From Maricaulis sp. (lineage in GTDB: Bacteria; Pseudomonadota; Alphaproteobacteria; Caulobacterales; Maricaulaceae), in NCBI GenBank assembly GCA_029251785.1, contig JAQXCQ010000039.1, forward strand, positions 1 through 35,780: DNA of 35,780 nt, in the 5' to 3' direction. Below the pieces are notes generated by a model that saw nothing but the letters and a program-made list of their open reading frames with translations, had not been told where the DNA came from and searched no databases. Positions 7,299 through 13,752 of the stretch are shown in pieces. Numbering within the stretch: the first letter of the stretch is position 1; each line of letters begins with the position of its first letter. The position numbers and the translations under genes were made by a program.

Positions 7299-8117
7299 CT
7301 TCGTGGCGGCTTCGTTGGGCTTCAAATTGTCGGGCACGTCAATCTGCGCGGGCTGATCTCCGGCGGTCACGTCTCCCCCGGCCTTTTCCAGCTTGTCGAC
7401 GCGGATCAGAGCCAAAGCGTTGCTCCCATTCACTGATGTCAGAGCCCCCACCGTCACATCACCGGCCTTCAACGCCGTGCCGACTGCCGGCGCTTCATCC
7501 TCAAAACTCACGGCCACAGACCGCTTGCGGATCGTGCCGCGGCGTTTCATGCGGCTGACGACTTCCTGGCCGATGAAGCAGCCCTTATTCCAGCCAATGC
7601 CGCCATAGACGTCGAGATTAACGTCGGTGGGGAAGATATCGCCCTCGCCATAATCGCGGCCGAAGGCGGGGATTCCGTGGGCGATTTCGAGGGCGGAGAG
7701 CTGGCCGGTTTCGGGCTGCGGCGCTTCATCAGAGATGCCACGCCAGGCGCGGCCGGGCAGGCGGGGATCTGCGGCCAGATCGTCAGGCTGATCGGACCAG
7801 ACGGCGTGCAAATCCTCGCGACGTTCGATCACGGCATCGGCGCGCAGCTTGTACATTTTCAGGCGCTTTGCCAGCGCGTCGGCGGCATCGCTGTGGACGT
7901 CGATCAGAACCAGATCGCCGTCGGCGAAGATCAGGAAGTCGACCATCGTCTTGCCCTGCGGCGTGAGCAGGGCGCCGGGGCGGCACTGGCCGCGTTCAAG
8001 TGTTTCGACATCGGCGGTGATGACGCGTTGCAAGAGGGCGCGGGCGTCGGGGCCGTCGATGGAGAGGATGGCGCGGTCGGGCAGTCCGCCCGAGAAGGAT
8101 GGCTTGGATGAGGTCAT
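7293..8117 (-). CDS. ygfZ: YgfZ-type folate-binding (GcvT-like) protein
   Basis: A homologue of YgfZ/IBA57, which with tetrahydrofolate assists assembly or repair of certain iron-sulfur enzymes. The diagnostic signature K-G-C-x-x-G-Q-E is present as NKGCFIGQEVVSRMKRRG, with the Cys near residue 180 of the 274-aa product. An aminomethyltransferase-like N-terminal part (LSIDGPDARALLQRVITAD) and a C-terminal beta domain surround it. The frame is open to 8249, but MTSSKPSFSGG at 8117 is the natural start: the conserved region begins right after it and the upstream extension overlaps the divergent glycosyltransferase. It is convergent with fic and divergent from GT9. Confidence 0.9.
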   Translation of the reverse strand: MTSSKPSFSGGLPDRAILSIDGPDARALLQRVITADVETLERGQCRPGALLTPQGKTMVDFLIFADGDLVLIDVHSDAADALAKRLKMYKLRADAVIERREDLHAVWSDQPDDLAADPRLPGRAWRGISDEAPQPETGQLSALEIAHGIPAFGRDYGEGDIFPTDVNLDVYGGIGWNKGCFIGQEVVSRMKRRGTIRKRSVAVSFEDEAPAVGTALKAGDVTVGALTSVNGSNALALIRVDKLEKAGGDVTAGDQPAQIDVPDNLKPNEAATKV

Positions 8118-8181
8118 GTCTGTGCTTAAACCATTGCGCTCGCGTCTGGCCAAGTCCTCGTCTGCACGGTATCTCGGCACC

Positions 8182-9132
8182 ATGGACTCTGTGCTCTTTA
8201 TTACCTCGACGCGGATTGGTGATGCGATCATCAATTCCGGCGTGCTCAATCATCTCGTCGAGACCCGGCCCAATGCCCGGTTCACCATCGCCTGCGGGCC
8301 TTTGGCGGCGCCGCTTTTTGCCGGCACACCGCGCCTGGACCGCACGATTATTATGCGCAAGCAAAAGCGCGGCGGGCATTGGTTTGATTTGTGGAAACAG
8401 ACCGTCAGCACGAAGTGGTCGCTGGTGGTGGATTTGCGCTGTTCGGCGACGGCCTGGGTATTGCGCGCCGACGAGCGCCGGATCCTGAGACAATCCCCGA
8501 CGCCGATCAATAAGGTGATCGAGGCGGCCAGCGTGCTCGATCTGGATCCGGTCCCGCTGCCGGGCTTGTTTTTGACCGGTGCGGTGAAGGCCGAGGCGGC
8601 GCGACTGATCCCCGACGGATCGCCGGTTCTGGGTGTGTGCCCGTCAGCGTCCTGGCCATTCAAGATGTGGCCGGGCACGCGTTTTGGCACGCTGATGCAG
8701 CGTCTGATCGCCAAGGACGGACCGATGCCGGGGGCGCGTGTGGCGATCTTTGGCGGGCCGGATGATCATGAGGCTGCCCGCCCGATCCATGACGCCTTGC
8801 CGGATGCCGAGATTATTGACCTGACCGGGCTGGGGCTGGCGGAAACGGCCGCCTGTCTGGAGCGTGTGCGGCTGTATGTCGGCAATGATAGCGGCCTGAT
8901 GCATATGTCCGCGGCGGTCAAGACACCGACACTGGGCCTGTTTGGCCCCTCCGATCATCGGTGCTATGGCCCCTATGGTGATCATTGTGACTTGATCCGG
9001 GGTGATGCGAGTTTCGAGCAGATTGATGCCGAGCACGATGACCGGCGCCTTCACCCCACCAGCCTGCTGCTCGATCTGAGCGTAGATGCGACCTATGAGG
9101 CGGCCTGCCGCCTGTATGAAAGGACTTCCTGA
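8182..9132 (+). CDS. Glycosyltransferase family 9 (heptosyltransferase-like)
   Basis: A GT9 enzyme of the ADP-heptose:LPS heptosyltransferase type, acting at the cytoplasmic side of the inner membrane on lipopolysaccharide core or another cell-surface glycan. The start MDSVLFITSTRIGDAIINSG is the classical first strand and glycine turn. The C-terminal donor-site motif is YVGNDSGLMHMSAAVKTPTL, followed by GLFGPSDH. From ATG8182 the length is 316 aa, usual for GT9. The frame is open further upstream, and ATG8116 with GAGG in front is an alternative, but the family start fits 8182. It overlaps the next gene by one base (TGATG). The sugar and acceptor are not deducible. Confidence 0.87.
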   Translation: MDSVLFITSTRIGDAIINSGVLNHLVETRPNARFTIACGPLAAPLFAGTPRLDRTIIMRKQKRGGHWFDLWKQTVSTKWSLVVDLRCSATAWVLRADERRILRQSPTPINKVIEAASVLDLDPVPLPGLFLTGAVKAEAARLIPDGSPVLGVCPSASWPFKMWPGTRFGTLMQRLIAKDGPMPGARVAIFGGPDDHEAARPIHDALPDAEIIDLTGLGLAETAACLERVRLYVGNDSGLMHMSAAVKTPTLGLFGPSDHRCYGPYGDHCDLIRGDASFEQIDAEHDDRRLHPTSLLLDLSVDATYEAACRLYERTS

Positions 9133-10478
9133 TGGCTATGAGCTTCGATCTGATCCTAAGGGGCGGCGAGATCGTCAATCATGATGGACGCGGCCGGGCC
9201 GATATAGCGGTGCGCGACGGCAGGATTGCCGAGATTGGCGATCTGGGCCAGGCCGATGCCGGCGAGATCATCGATTGCTCTGGTCTGACCGTGCTGCCCG
9301 GCGTGATCGACACGCAGGTGCATTTCCGCGAGCCGGGCATGGAGTGGAAGGAAGATTTGCAATCAGGATCGCTGGCGGCCGTGATGGGCGGTGTGACGGC
9401 GGTGTTTGAAATGCCCAATACTGATCCGACCACCACCTCGCCGGACATGCTCAATGACAAGCTGGCGCGCGCCGCCAACCGCATGCATTGCGACCATGCT
9501 TTTTATGCCGGGGCGACCAATGAAAATGCCGCCGCGCTGACCATTATGGAGCGCATGCCCGGCTGTTGTGGCGTGAAGGTGTTTATGGGCGCTTCGACCG
9601 GTTCTTTACTGGTGCAGGATGATGAGGGTGTGGAGCGCGTGCTCAACGCGATTACCCGGCGCGCAGCGTTTCATTCCGAGGACGAATACCGCCTGGCAGA
9701 CCGGCGCGGCCTGGCCGTCGACGGGGACTGGACCTCCCATCCGGTGGTGCGCGATGCCGAGGCGGCGATCATGTCGACCAAGCGCCTGGTGCGCCTGGCC
9801 CACAAGACCGGCAAACGCATTCATGTGCTGCATGTCTCAACAGCCGAAGAGATGCGCTTCCTGGCGGAGCATCGCGATATTGCCAGTGTGGAAGCAACAC
9901 CGCAGCACCTGACCCTGGAAGGGCCGGGCATTTATGAGGAAATTGGCGCACGGGCACAGATGAATCCGCCGCTGCGCGATGCACAGCACCGGGCCGGTCT
10001 GTGGTGGGGGCTGGAGCGCGGGATTGTTGATGTGATTGGCTCTGACCATGCACCGCACACGCTGGAAGAAAAAGCCAAGCCGTATCCACAAAGCCCGTCG
10101 GGCATGCCGGGTGTGCAAACCCTGGTACCGGTGATGCTCGATCATGTGGCCAAGGGGCGAATGACGATCGAGCGCTTTGTTGATCTGACCTCGGCCGGGG
10201 CGCAGCGGATTTTCAATATCGCCGGCAAGGGCCGGATGGCTGTCGGCTGGGATGCGGATTTCACTATTGTGGACCTCAAGCACAGCCGCGAGATCACCGA
10301 TGAATGGTCAGCCTCGAAAGTGGGCTGGACACCGTTTGCCGGGCGCACCGTCACCGGCTGGCCGATGGCAACGCTGGTGCGCGGGCAGACCGTGATGCGC
10401 GATGGCGAGTTAATTGCATCAGGCGCTGGAAAACCCGTGCAGTTTCAGGGCACACTGTCTCCGGATGCAACGGCCTAG
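9132..10478 (+). CDS. pyrC: Dihydroorotase-type cyclic amidohydrolase
   Basis: A 448-aa amidohydrolase most like class I dihydroorotase, which closes carbamoyl-aspartate to dihydroorotate in pyrimidine synthesis. Seen: the signature VIDTQVHFREPGMEWKED at 58-75, the candidate carboxylated Lys149 in GVKVFMGAS, His181 in AFHSEDEYRL, His234 in HVLHVST, and Asp305 in GSDHAPHTLEEK. The metal motif normally reads DxHxH; here the first His is Gln62 (DTQVH), a variant I recall from other alphaproteobacterial homologues. The protein may be a true dihydroorotase of that subfamily or a relative with a shifted substrate. It is coupled to GT9 by a 1-nt overlap; no pyrB is adjacent. The family is sure, the exact reaction less so. 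Confidence 0.82.
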   Translation: MAMSFDLILRGGEIVNHDGRGRADIAVRDGRIAEIGDLGQADAGEIIDCSGLTVLPGVIDTQVHFREPGMEWKEDLQSGSLAAVMGGVTAVFEMPNTDPTTTSPDMLNDKLARAANRMHCDHAFYAGATNENAAALTIMERMPGCCGVKVFMGASTGSLLVQDDEGVERVLNAITRRAAFHSEDEYRLADRRGLAVDGDWTSHPVVRDAEAAIMSTKRLVRLAHKTGKRIHVLHVSTAEEMRFLAEHRDIASVEATPQHLTLEGPGIYEEIGARAQMNPPLRDAQHRAGLWWGLERGIVDVIGSDHAPHTLEEKAKPYPQSPSGMPGVQTLVPVMLDHVAKGRMTIERFVDLTSAGAQRIFNIAGKGRMAVGWDADFTIVDLKHSREITDEWSASKVGWTPFAGRTVTGWPMATLVRGQTVMRDGELIASGAGKPVQFQGTLSPDATA

Positions 10479-10490
10479 AGGATTTTAGAG

Positions 10491-10883
10491 ATGACACAGA
10501 CCATTATGACGGCCGTCGCCCCCGGCGAGCTGATCGACAAAATCACCATTTTACGCATCAAGAGCGATCGCATCACCGATGCCGCGAAGGTGAAGAATGT
10601 TCGCATTGAGCTGGATATTCTCAATGCGACCCGCGCTGAATCGGTGCCGGATTCCGAAGAGCTGACACGGCTCGATGCGGCCCTTCAATCGGTCAATGAG
10701 GAATTGTGGGTGATCGAAGACGATATCCGCGATTGCGAGCGTGACGGTGATTTTGGCCAGAAATTTATCGATCTGGCGCGGGCGGTCTACGTCACCAATG
10801 ACAAGCGGGCGGCCTTGAAAAAGGACATCAATTTGCTCCTAGGCTCACATATCGTCGAAGAAAAATCCTATGCCGAGTATTGA
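10491..10883 (+). CDS. DUF6165 family protein
   Basis: A 130-aa protein carrying the family hallmark near its N-terminus, APGELIDKITILRIKSDRI, followed by a helical body (LDAALQSVNEELWVIEDDIR, then FIDLARAVYVTNDKRAALKK). DUF6165 has no established function; from memory, members often occur near surface-polysaccharide genes, which agrees with the GT9 gene two places upstream. The start ATG10491 follows GAGGATTTTAGAG and lies 12 bases after the dihydroorotase stop, so it is likely in the same operon. No signal peptide or membrane span is seen, so it is probably cytoplasmic. Confidence 0.8.
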   Translation: MTQTIMTAVAPGELIDKITILRIKSDRITDAAKVKNVRIELDILNATRAESVPDSEELTRLDAALQSVNEELWVIEDDIRDCERDGDFGQKFIDLARAVYVTNDKRAALKKDINLLLGSHIVEEKSYAEY

Positions 10884-10948
10884 GTTGAGCGCCTGGACAG
10901 GCTAGGCGGCTCTGGCTTGTTGCGGTTTGCGCCAAAAAGGACAACACC

Positions 10949-11710
10949 TTGAAACGCCAAAGCTTCTATTTCTTCGACATTGATGAGAACATTTTGCACC
11001 TGCCAACGCGGGTGCATTTGCTCAACACCATGACCGGTGAAGAGCGCGCCATGCGCCAGCACGAATACGAAGAGATCAAGGCTTATCTGGGCGTGCCCGG
11101 CCTGTGGGAAGACTGGGCCGATCCGCCGGCCCGCGCCTATCGGGAATTCTCCGATGGCAAGGACCGGAATGGCGAGGAATACTTGCTGCGCGATGTCCGC
11201 CGCGCCCTGGAGACGGCCAATTGGAAGGGCCCTTCCTGGAATATTTTCAAATACGCCGTGCTCAAGCGTCGACCGCTCGCCGTCATCACGGCCCGGCAGC
11301 ACTCCAAGGAGACAATCAAGAAAGCCTTGAAGCTCCTGGTTGATGCCGGCCACATTCCGGAAGAGCCTGATTTTCTTGAGATTTTCGCCGTCTCCAATGA
11401 CGAGACTCGCAACGAGCTTGGCCCGCATCTGACCACGGCCGGCCTCAAGCGCGCCGCGATCCATCGCTGCGTGGAAAAGGGCCTGGAACTTTATGGACGC
11501 GATTTGCCGCATTCCTTCGGCATGTCTGACGATGACCTAAAAAACATCGATCTGATCACCTCCGCCATGCTGGAATCCAAACTGGAACACCCGGACAAAC
11601 GCTTCTTCGTCATCTCCACCAACCGCCGCCGCCATCTCAAGATGGAAATCTTCTCGCCGCACAAGGATGAGGAAAAATTGCGTGAGGCGGAGGATAATTT
11701 TTACGGGTGA
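10949..11710 (+). CDS. HAD-like hydrolase, TTG start
   Basis: A 253-aa protein with haloacid-dehalogenase-type motifs: motif I as FYFFDIDENIL (Asp10 and Asp12), motif II Thr114 in AVITARQHS, a Lys-containing helix at about 168-180 and motif IV acids in GMSDDDLKNI (194-196). A helical cap lies between residues 25 and 100. Such enzymes usually transfer phosphate; the substrate is not deducible. The start must be TTG10949: AAAAAGGA at 10934-10941 is well placed and the first internal ATG lies beyond motif I. It follows DUF6165 by 65 bases and overlaps the next gene. The C-terminal stretch (about 205-253) resembles no domain I recognise. Confidence 0.75.
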   Translation: MKRQSFYFFDIDENILHLPTRVHLLNTMTGEERAMRQHEYEEIKAYLGVPGLWEDWADPPARAYREFSDGKDRNGEEYLLRDVRRALETANWKGPSWNIFKYAVLKRRPLAVITARQHSKETIKKALKLLVDAGHIPEEPDFLEIFAVSNDETRNELGPHLTTAGLKRAAIHRCVEKGLELYGRDLPHSFGMSDDDLKNIDLITSAMLESKLEHPDKRFFVISTNRRRHLKMEIFSPHKDEEKLREAEDNFYG

Positions 11711-12069
11711 TGGGTGTGGCTGTTGTGATGCGTGATTGGGACGACGTTATCGCTGCCATTACACGCGTCGTGTCCGACAGCTTGCACAAATATTCGGACC
11801 AAACGCTGAGTAATGCGCTCGTTTTCTGCGAGATGGCCCGCGAGCGCTACAAACTTCCTGCTGATGTAAATGCAGGCTATTGGCCGACAATCCAACTGCA
11901 TTGGTCTGCGACCCAGCCAGTCCCAATTGAGCTCGAAATACATAAAGCATCGTTTGAATTGTATGAGTTCTCTGGGAAACTCTTCAAGGTTTCCGAATTC
12001 GACCCTGGACCTTCGGGTGCGATTCCAGAGGCGTTGGTGCAGCGCCTGGATGAATTTATTTCGCGCTAA
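11710..12069 (+). CDS. Hypothetical protein, 119 aa
   Basis: ATG11710 overlaps the HAD gene stop (GTGATG), with GTG11707 and ATG11728 as other possible starts. The product is a mixed alpha/beta soluble protein: an N-terminal helix (RDWDDVIAAITRVVSD), a central Trp-containing part (AGYWPTIQLHWSATQPVPIE) and a C-terminal helix (IPEALVQRLDEFISR). No signal peptide, membrane segment or familiar motif is visible. Base composition is less GC-rich than the preceding genes. The overlap suggests translational coupling to the HAD-like gene. Function unknown. Confidence 0.55.
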   Translation: MGVAVVMRDWDDVIAAITRVVSDSLHKYSDQTLSNALVFCEMARERYKLPADVNAGYWPTIQLHWSATQPVPIELEIHKASFELYEFSGKLFKVSEFDPGPSGAIPEALVQRLDEFISR

Positions 12070-12077
12070 AAATATTT

Positions 12078-12130
12078 TGTCATCCCTGACGGGGGCCCTG
12101 GCTAAACCCGGGCATCCATCAAGGATGACA
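12078..12130. repeat. Short inverted repeat (TGTCATCC...GGATGACA)
   Basis: TGTCATCC at 12078-12085 and GGATGACA at 12123-12130 are perfect inverted ends of a 53-base unit with an inner GGGCCC/CCCGGGC palindrome, followed by TTTTT. GTCATCC-ended intergenic palindromes are common in alphaproteobacteria. The hairpin plus T-run may also terminate the HAD/unknown transcript. Confidence 0.5.
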
Positions 12131-12172
12131 TTTTTATACATTTATATCAGAGTGATAATGCATCCAACAAAC

Positions 12173-12298
12173 CGTCATTCTGACGAAGGTCAGCACCCAG
12201 TTTGTAAGATGTGGCCGGGGTGTGTGATGCACTGACGGTCCGTCGCCTATCCACGCAATCGCTTTATGAACTGGGTACTGATCGTCATCAGCATGGCG
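12173..12298. repeat. Degenerate MITE-like element
   Basis: Arms at 12173-12203 and 12268-12298 match in inverted orientation at about 24 of 31 bases (CGTCATTCTGACGAAGGTCA against its partner, both ending ACCCAGTT). The middle has no coding potential. A short related string (CATCCTGACGAAAGTCATTA) occurs at about 28797. It looks like an old mobile palindrome next to a toxin-antitoxin locus. Confidence 0.5.
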
Positions 12299-12306
12299 GT
12301 TTTAGT

Positions 12307-12336
12307 TTGCGATGTTAAACCTAAAGGTTGTATAAT
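12307..12336 (+). promoter_or_regulatory. Sigma-70-type promoter of the toxin-antitoxin pair
   Basis: TTGCGA at 12307-12312 and a perfect TATAAT at 12331-12336, 18 bases apart, in an AT-rich stretch. About 60 bases downstream, TGTAC-CTCACATG-GTACA at 12394-12411 is a perfect 5-bp inverted repeat straddling the toxin start region and is a candidate operator for the antitoxin. Confidence 0.5.
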
Positions 12337-12413
12337 TCAGTGCTGCAGCTATCATGCTGTATGCCCAAACCTACACGTCCAGTATTGCATCAATGTACCT
12401 CACATGGTACACC

Positions 12414-12770
12414 GTGAGCGTTCCAGAGAAAATTCTTCATGCCGTCTTTTTTCGCCAACTCAGCAGCAGGGAACCGGTGCGGGAGTGGTTGAAGGACAAA
12501 TTGGAACCAGAAGACCGGCGAGTGATCGGGATGGATATCGCGACGGTGGAGTGGGGCTGGCCCGTTGGTATGCCCGTCCGTCGCTCCCTCGGGCAGGGAT
12601 TGCGAGAAGTGCGCTCCAGCTTGCCTGGCGGCCGCATTGCGCGTGTCGTGTTTTGCCTTCGCGGTGATCGCATGATCCTGCTGGCGGGATTTTTGAAAAC
12701 CAGCAGCAAAACACCAGCGATCGAGATAAACAAAGCCCTGAAACGCATGAAGGAAATCGACCATGTCTAA
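12414..12770 (+). CDS. Gp49-like/HigB-type toxin (RelE/ParE superfamily)
   Basis: A phage-Gp49-like (DUF891) toxin, predicted to be a ribosome-dependent mRNA interferase. The family pattern is very clear: EPVREWLK, EDRRVIGMDIATVEWGWPVG, then GLREVRSSLPGGRIARVVFC, LLAGFLKTSSKTPAIEI and ALKRMKE. GTG12414 gives a 118-aa protein that starts just before the conserved part; ATG12393 and ATG12354 are also in frame. It precedes and overlaps the antitoxin gene by 8 bases, the toxin-first order typical of higBA-like loci. The region lies beside palindromic repeats, fitting a recently inserted module. Confidence 0.87.
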   Translation: MSVPEKILHAVFFRQLSSREPVREWLKDKLEPEDRRVIGMDIATVEWGWPVGMPVRRSLGQGLREVRSSLPGGRIARVVFCLRGDRMILLAGFLKTSSKTPAIEINKALKRMKEIDHV

Positions 12771-13068
12771 GCAGAAACGTCCCGGCCTGAATGAAGCCGT
12801 TATCGGCAGTAGCTTCGACGATTTTCTGCGCGAAGACGGCACTTATGAGGCCAGCCAATCCGGTGCTATCAAACGCGTTGTGGCCTGGCAATTGACCGAG
12901 GAAATGGCGCGCCAGTCTATCACCAAGGTTGAAATGGCCCGCCGCTTGAACACCAGCCGCAGCCAGCTCGACCGCTTGCTCGACCCCGACAATGACAAGG
13001 TGGAATTGGCAACGCTGGCGCGGGCGGCGAAGGCCGTGGGGCGAGAATTGCGGGTGGGGCTGGGCTGA
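12763..13068 (+). CDS. XRE/HigA-like antitoxin
   Basis: A 101-aa helix-turn-helix antitoxin paired with the Gp49-like toxin. The HTH lies at about 50-85: ARQSITKVEMARRLNTSRSQ as helix-turn-helix, then LDRLLDPDNDKVELATLARA. The N-terminal half (FDDFLREDGTYEAS) would neutralise the toxin. ATG12763 lies inside the toxin gene, overlapping its last 8 bases, so translation is coupled. Such antitoxins repress their own promoter; the 12394-12411 inverted repeat is a possible site (inference). Confidence 0.87.
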   Translation: MSKQKRPGLNEAVIGSSFDDFLREDGTYEASQSGAIKRVVAWQLTEEMARQSITKVEMARRLNTSRSQLDRLLDPDNDKVELATLARAAKAVGRELRVGLG

Positions 13069-13172
13069 CGTCGCGCTGTCCTTGTTCCGCCAATTTAGTC
13101 TCCCCTTGCCACCGACGAGCTTGAGGCGCAGTGTTTTTGATCCACAAGCGATAGCCCTGGGGAGGGGAGTCT

Positions 13173-13748
13173 ATGTCTGGTTTTGTTTCGAGACGTGTGC
13201 GTGGCGTTGTTACGATGGCGGCACTGGTCGCGGCCGGTGCGGTGGCCAGTGTGCCGGCGATTGCCGTGCAGCCGGTTTACGGGGCTGAGGCCTATATCGG
13301 GACGGTCCGGCTGGATTGTTATGGCGATGGAACCATTCAGCATACCGGCACCAGCAATACCATCACGATTACCGTGGTCAGCGCGGTAGGCCGGGAAACC
13401 ATGACTGTGGTGCCAACCGATTCCGCCTGTGAGCCAGACGTGGTCGGATCCATTTTGACCGGAGGCGTCACCGACTATTATGGCATCTCCAAGCAATTCA
13501 CTTCCTATACGAGCTATCCAGTGCAATATGTGCGGATCAGCACGAATGGCGATAACGGGTTCTGGATGGACCAGGTTTCGCTGAGCGCCGGCGGTGCCAG
13601 TGATAATTGGGGCGTCAATGGTGAGCGGGGCTATTGTTTGTCCACCGACCCCTCGGACGCAGATCGCAGCTGGCGCAATTATGTCGGCAGCCGCGGATGC
13701 CAGCGCTGCATGCAGTTTAATGTCGATGGCGGCGTGACGAGTTGTTGA
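13173..13748 (+). CDS. Secreted Cys-containing protein, unknown function
   Basis: A 191-aa protein with a clear Sec signal: a basic start (MSGFVSRRVRG), a hydrophobic core (TMAALVAAGAVASVPAIA) and a cleavage site near residue 31. The mature part is rich in Thr, Ser, Gly and Tyr and looks all-beta. It has six Cys (in LDCYG, SACEPD, GYCLS, GCQRC and the last residue), which could form three disulfides in the periplasm or outside the cell. Ribosome binding site GGGGAGGGGAG precedes ATG13173. It is convergent with the large membrane protein gene, only 4 bases between stops. I recognise no family. Confidence 0.7.
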   Translation: MSGFVSRRVRGVVTMAALVAAGAVASVPAIAVQPVYGAEAYIGTVRLDCYGDGTIQHTGTSNTITITVVSAVGRETMTVVPTDSACEPDVVGSILTGGVTDYYGISKQFTSYTSYPVQYVRISTNGDNGFWMDQVSLSAGGASDNWGVNGERGYCLSTDPSDADRSWRNYVGSRGCQRCMQFNVDGGVTSC

Positions 13749-13752
13749 CGGG

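Noticed and set aside
6704-7558. A 284-aa plus-strand frame running from fic into ygfZ
   Set aside because: Overlaps two well-supported genes in other frames and is Cys/Ser/Arg-rich nonsense.
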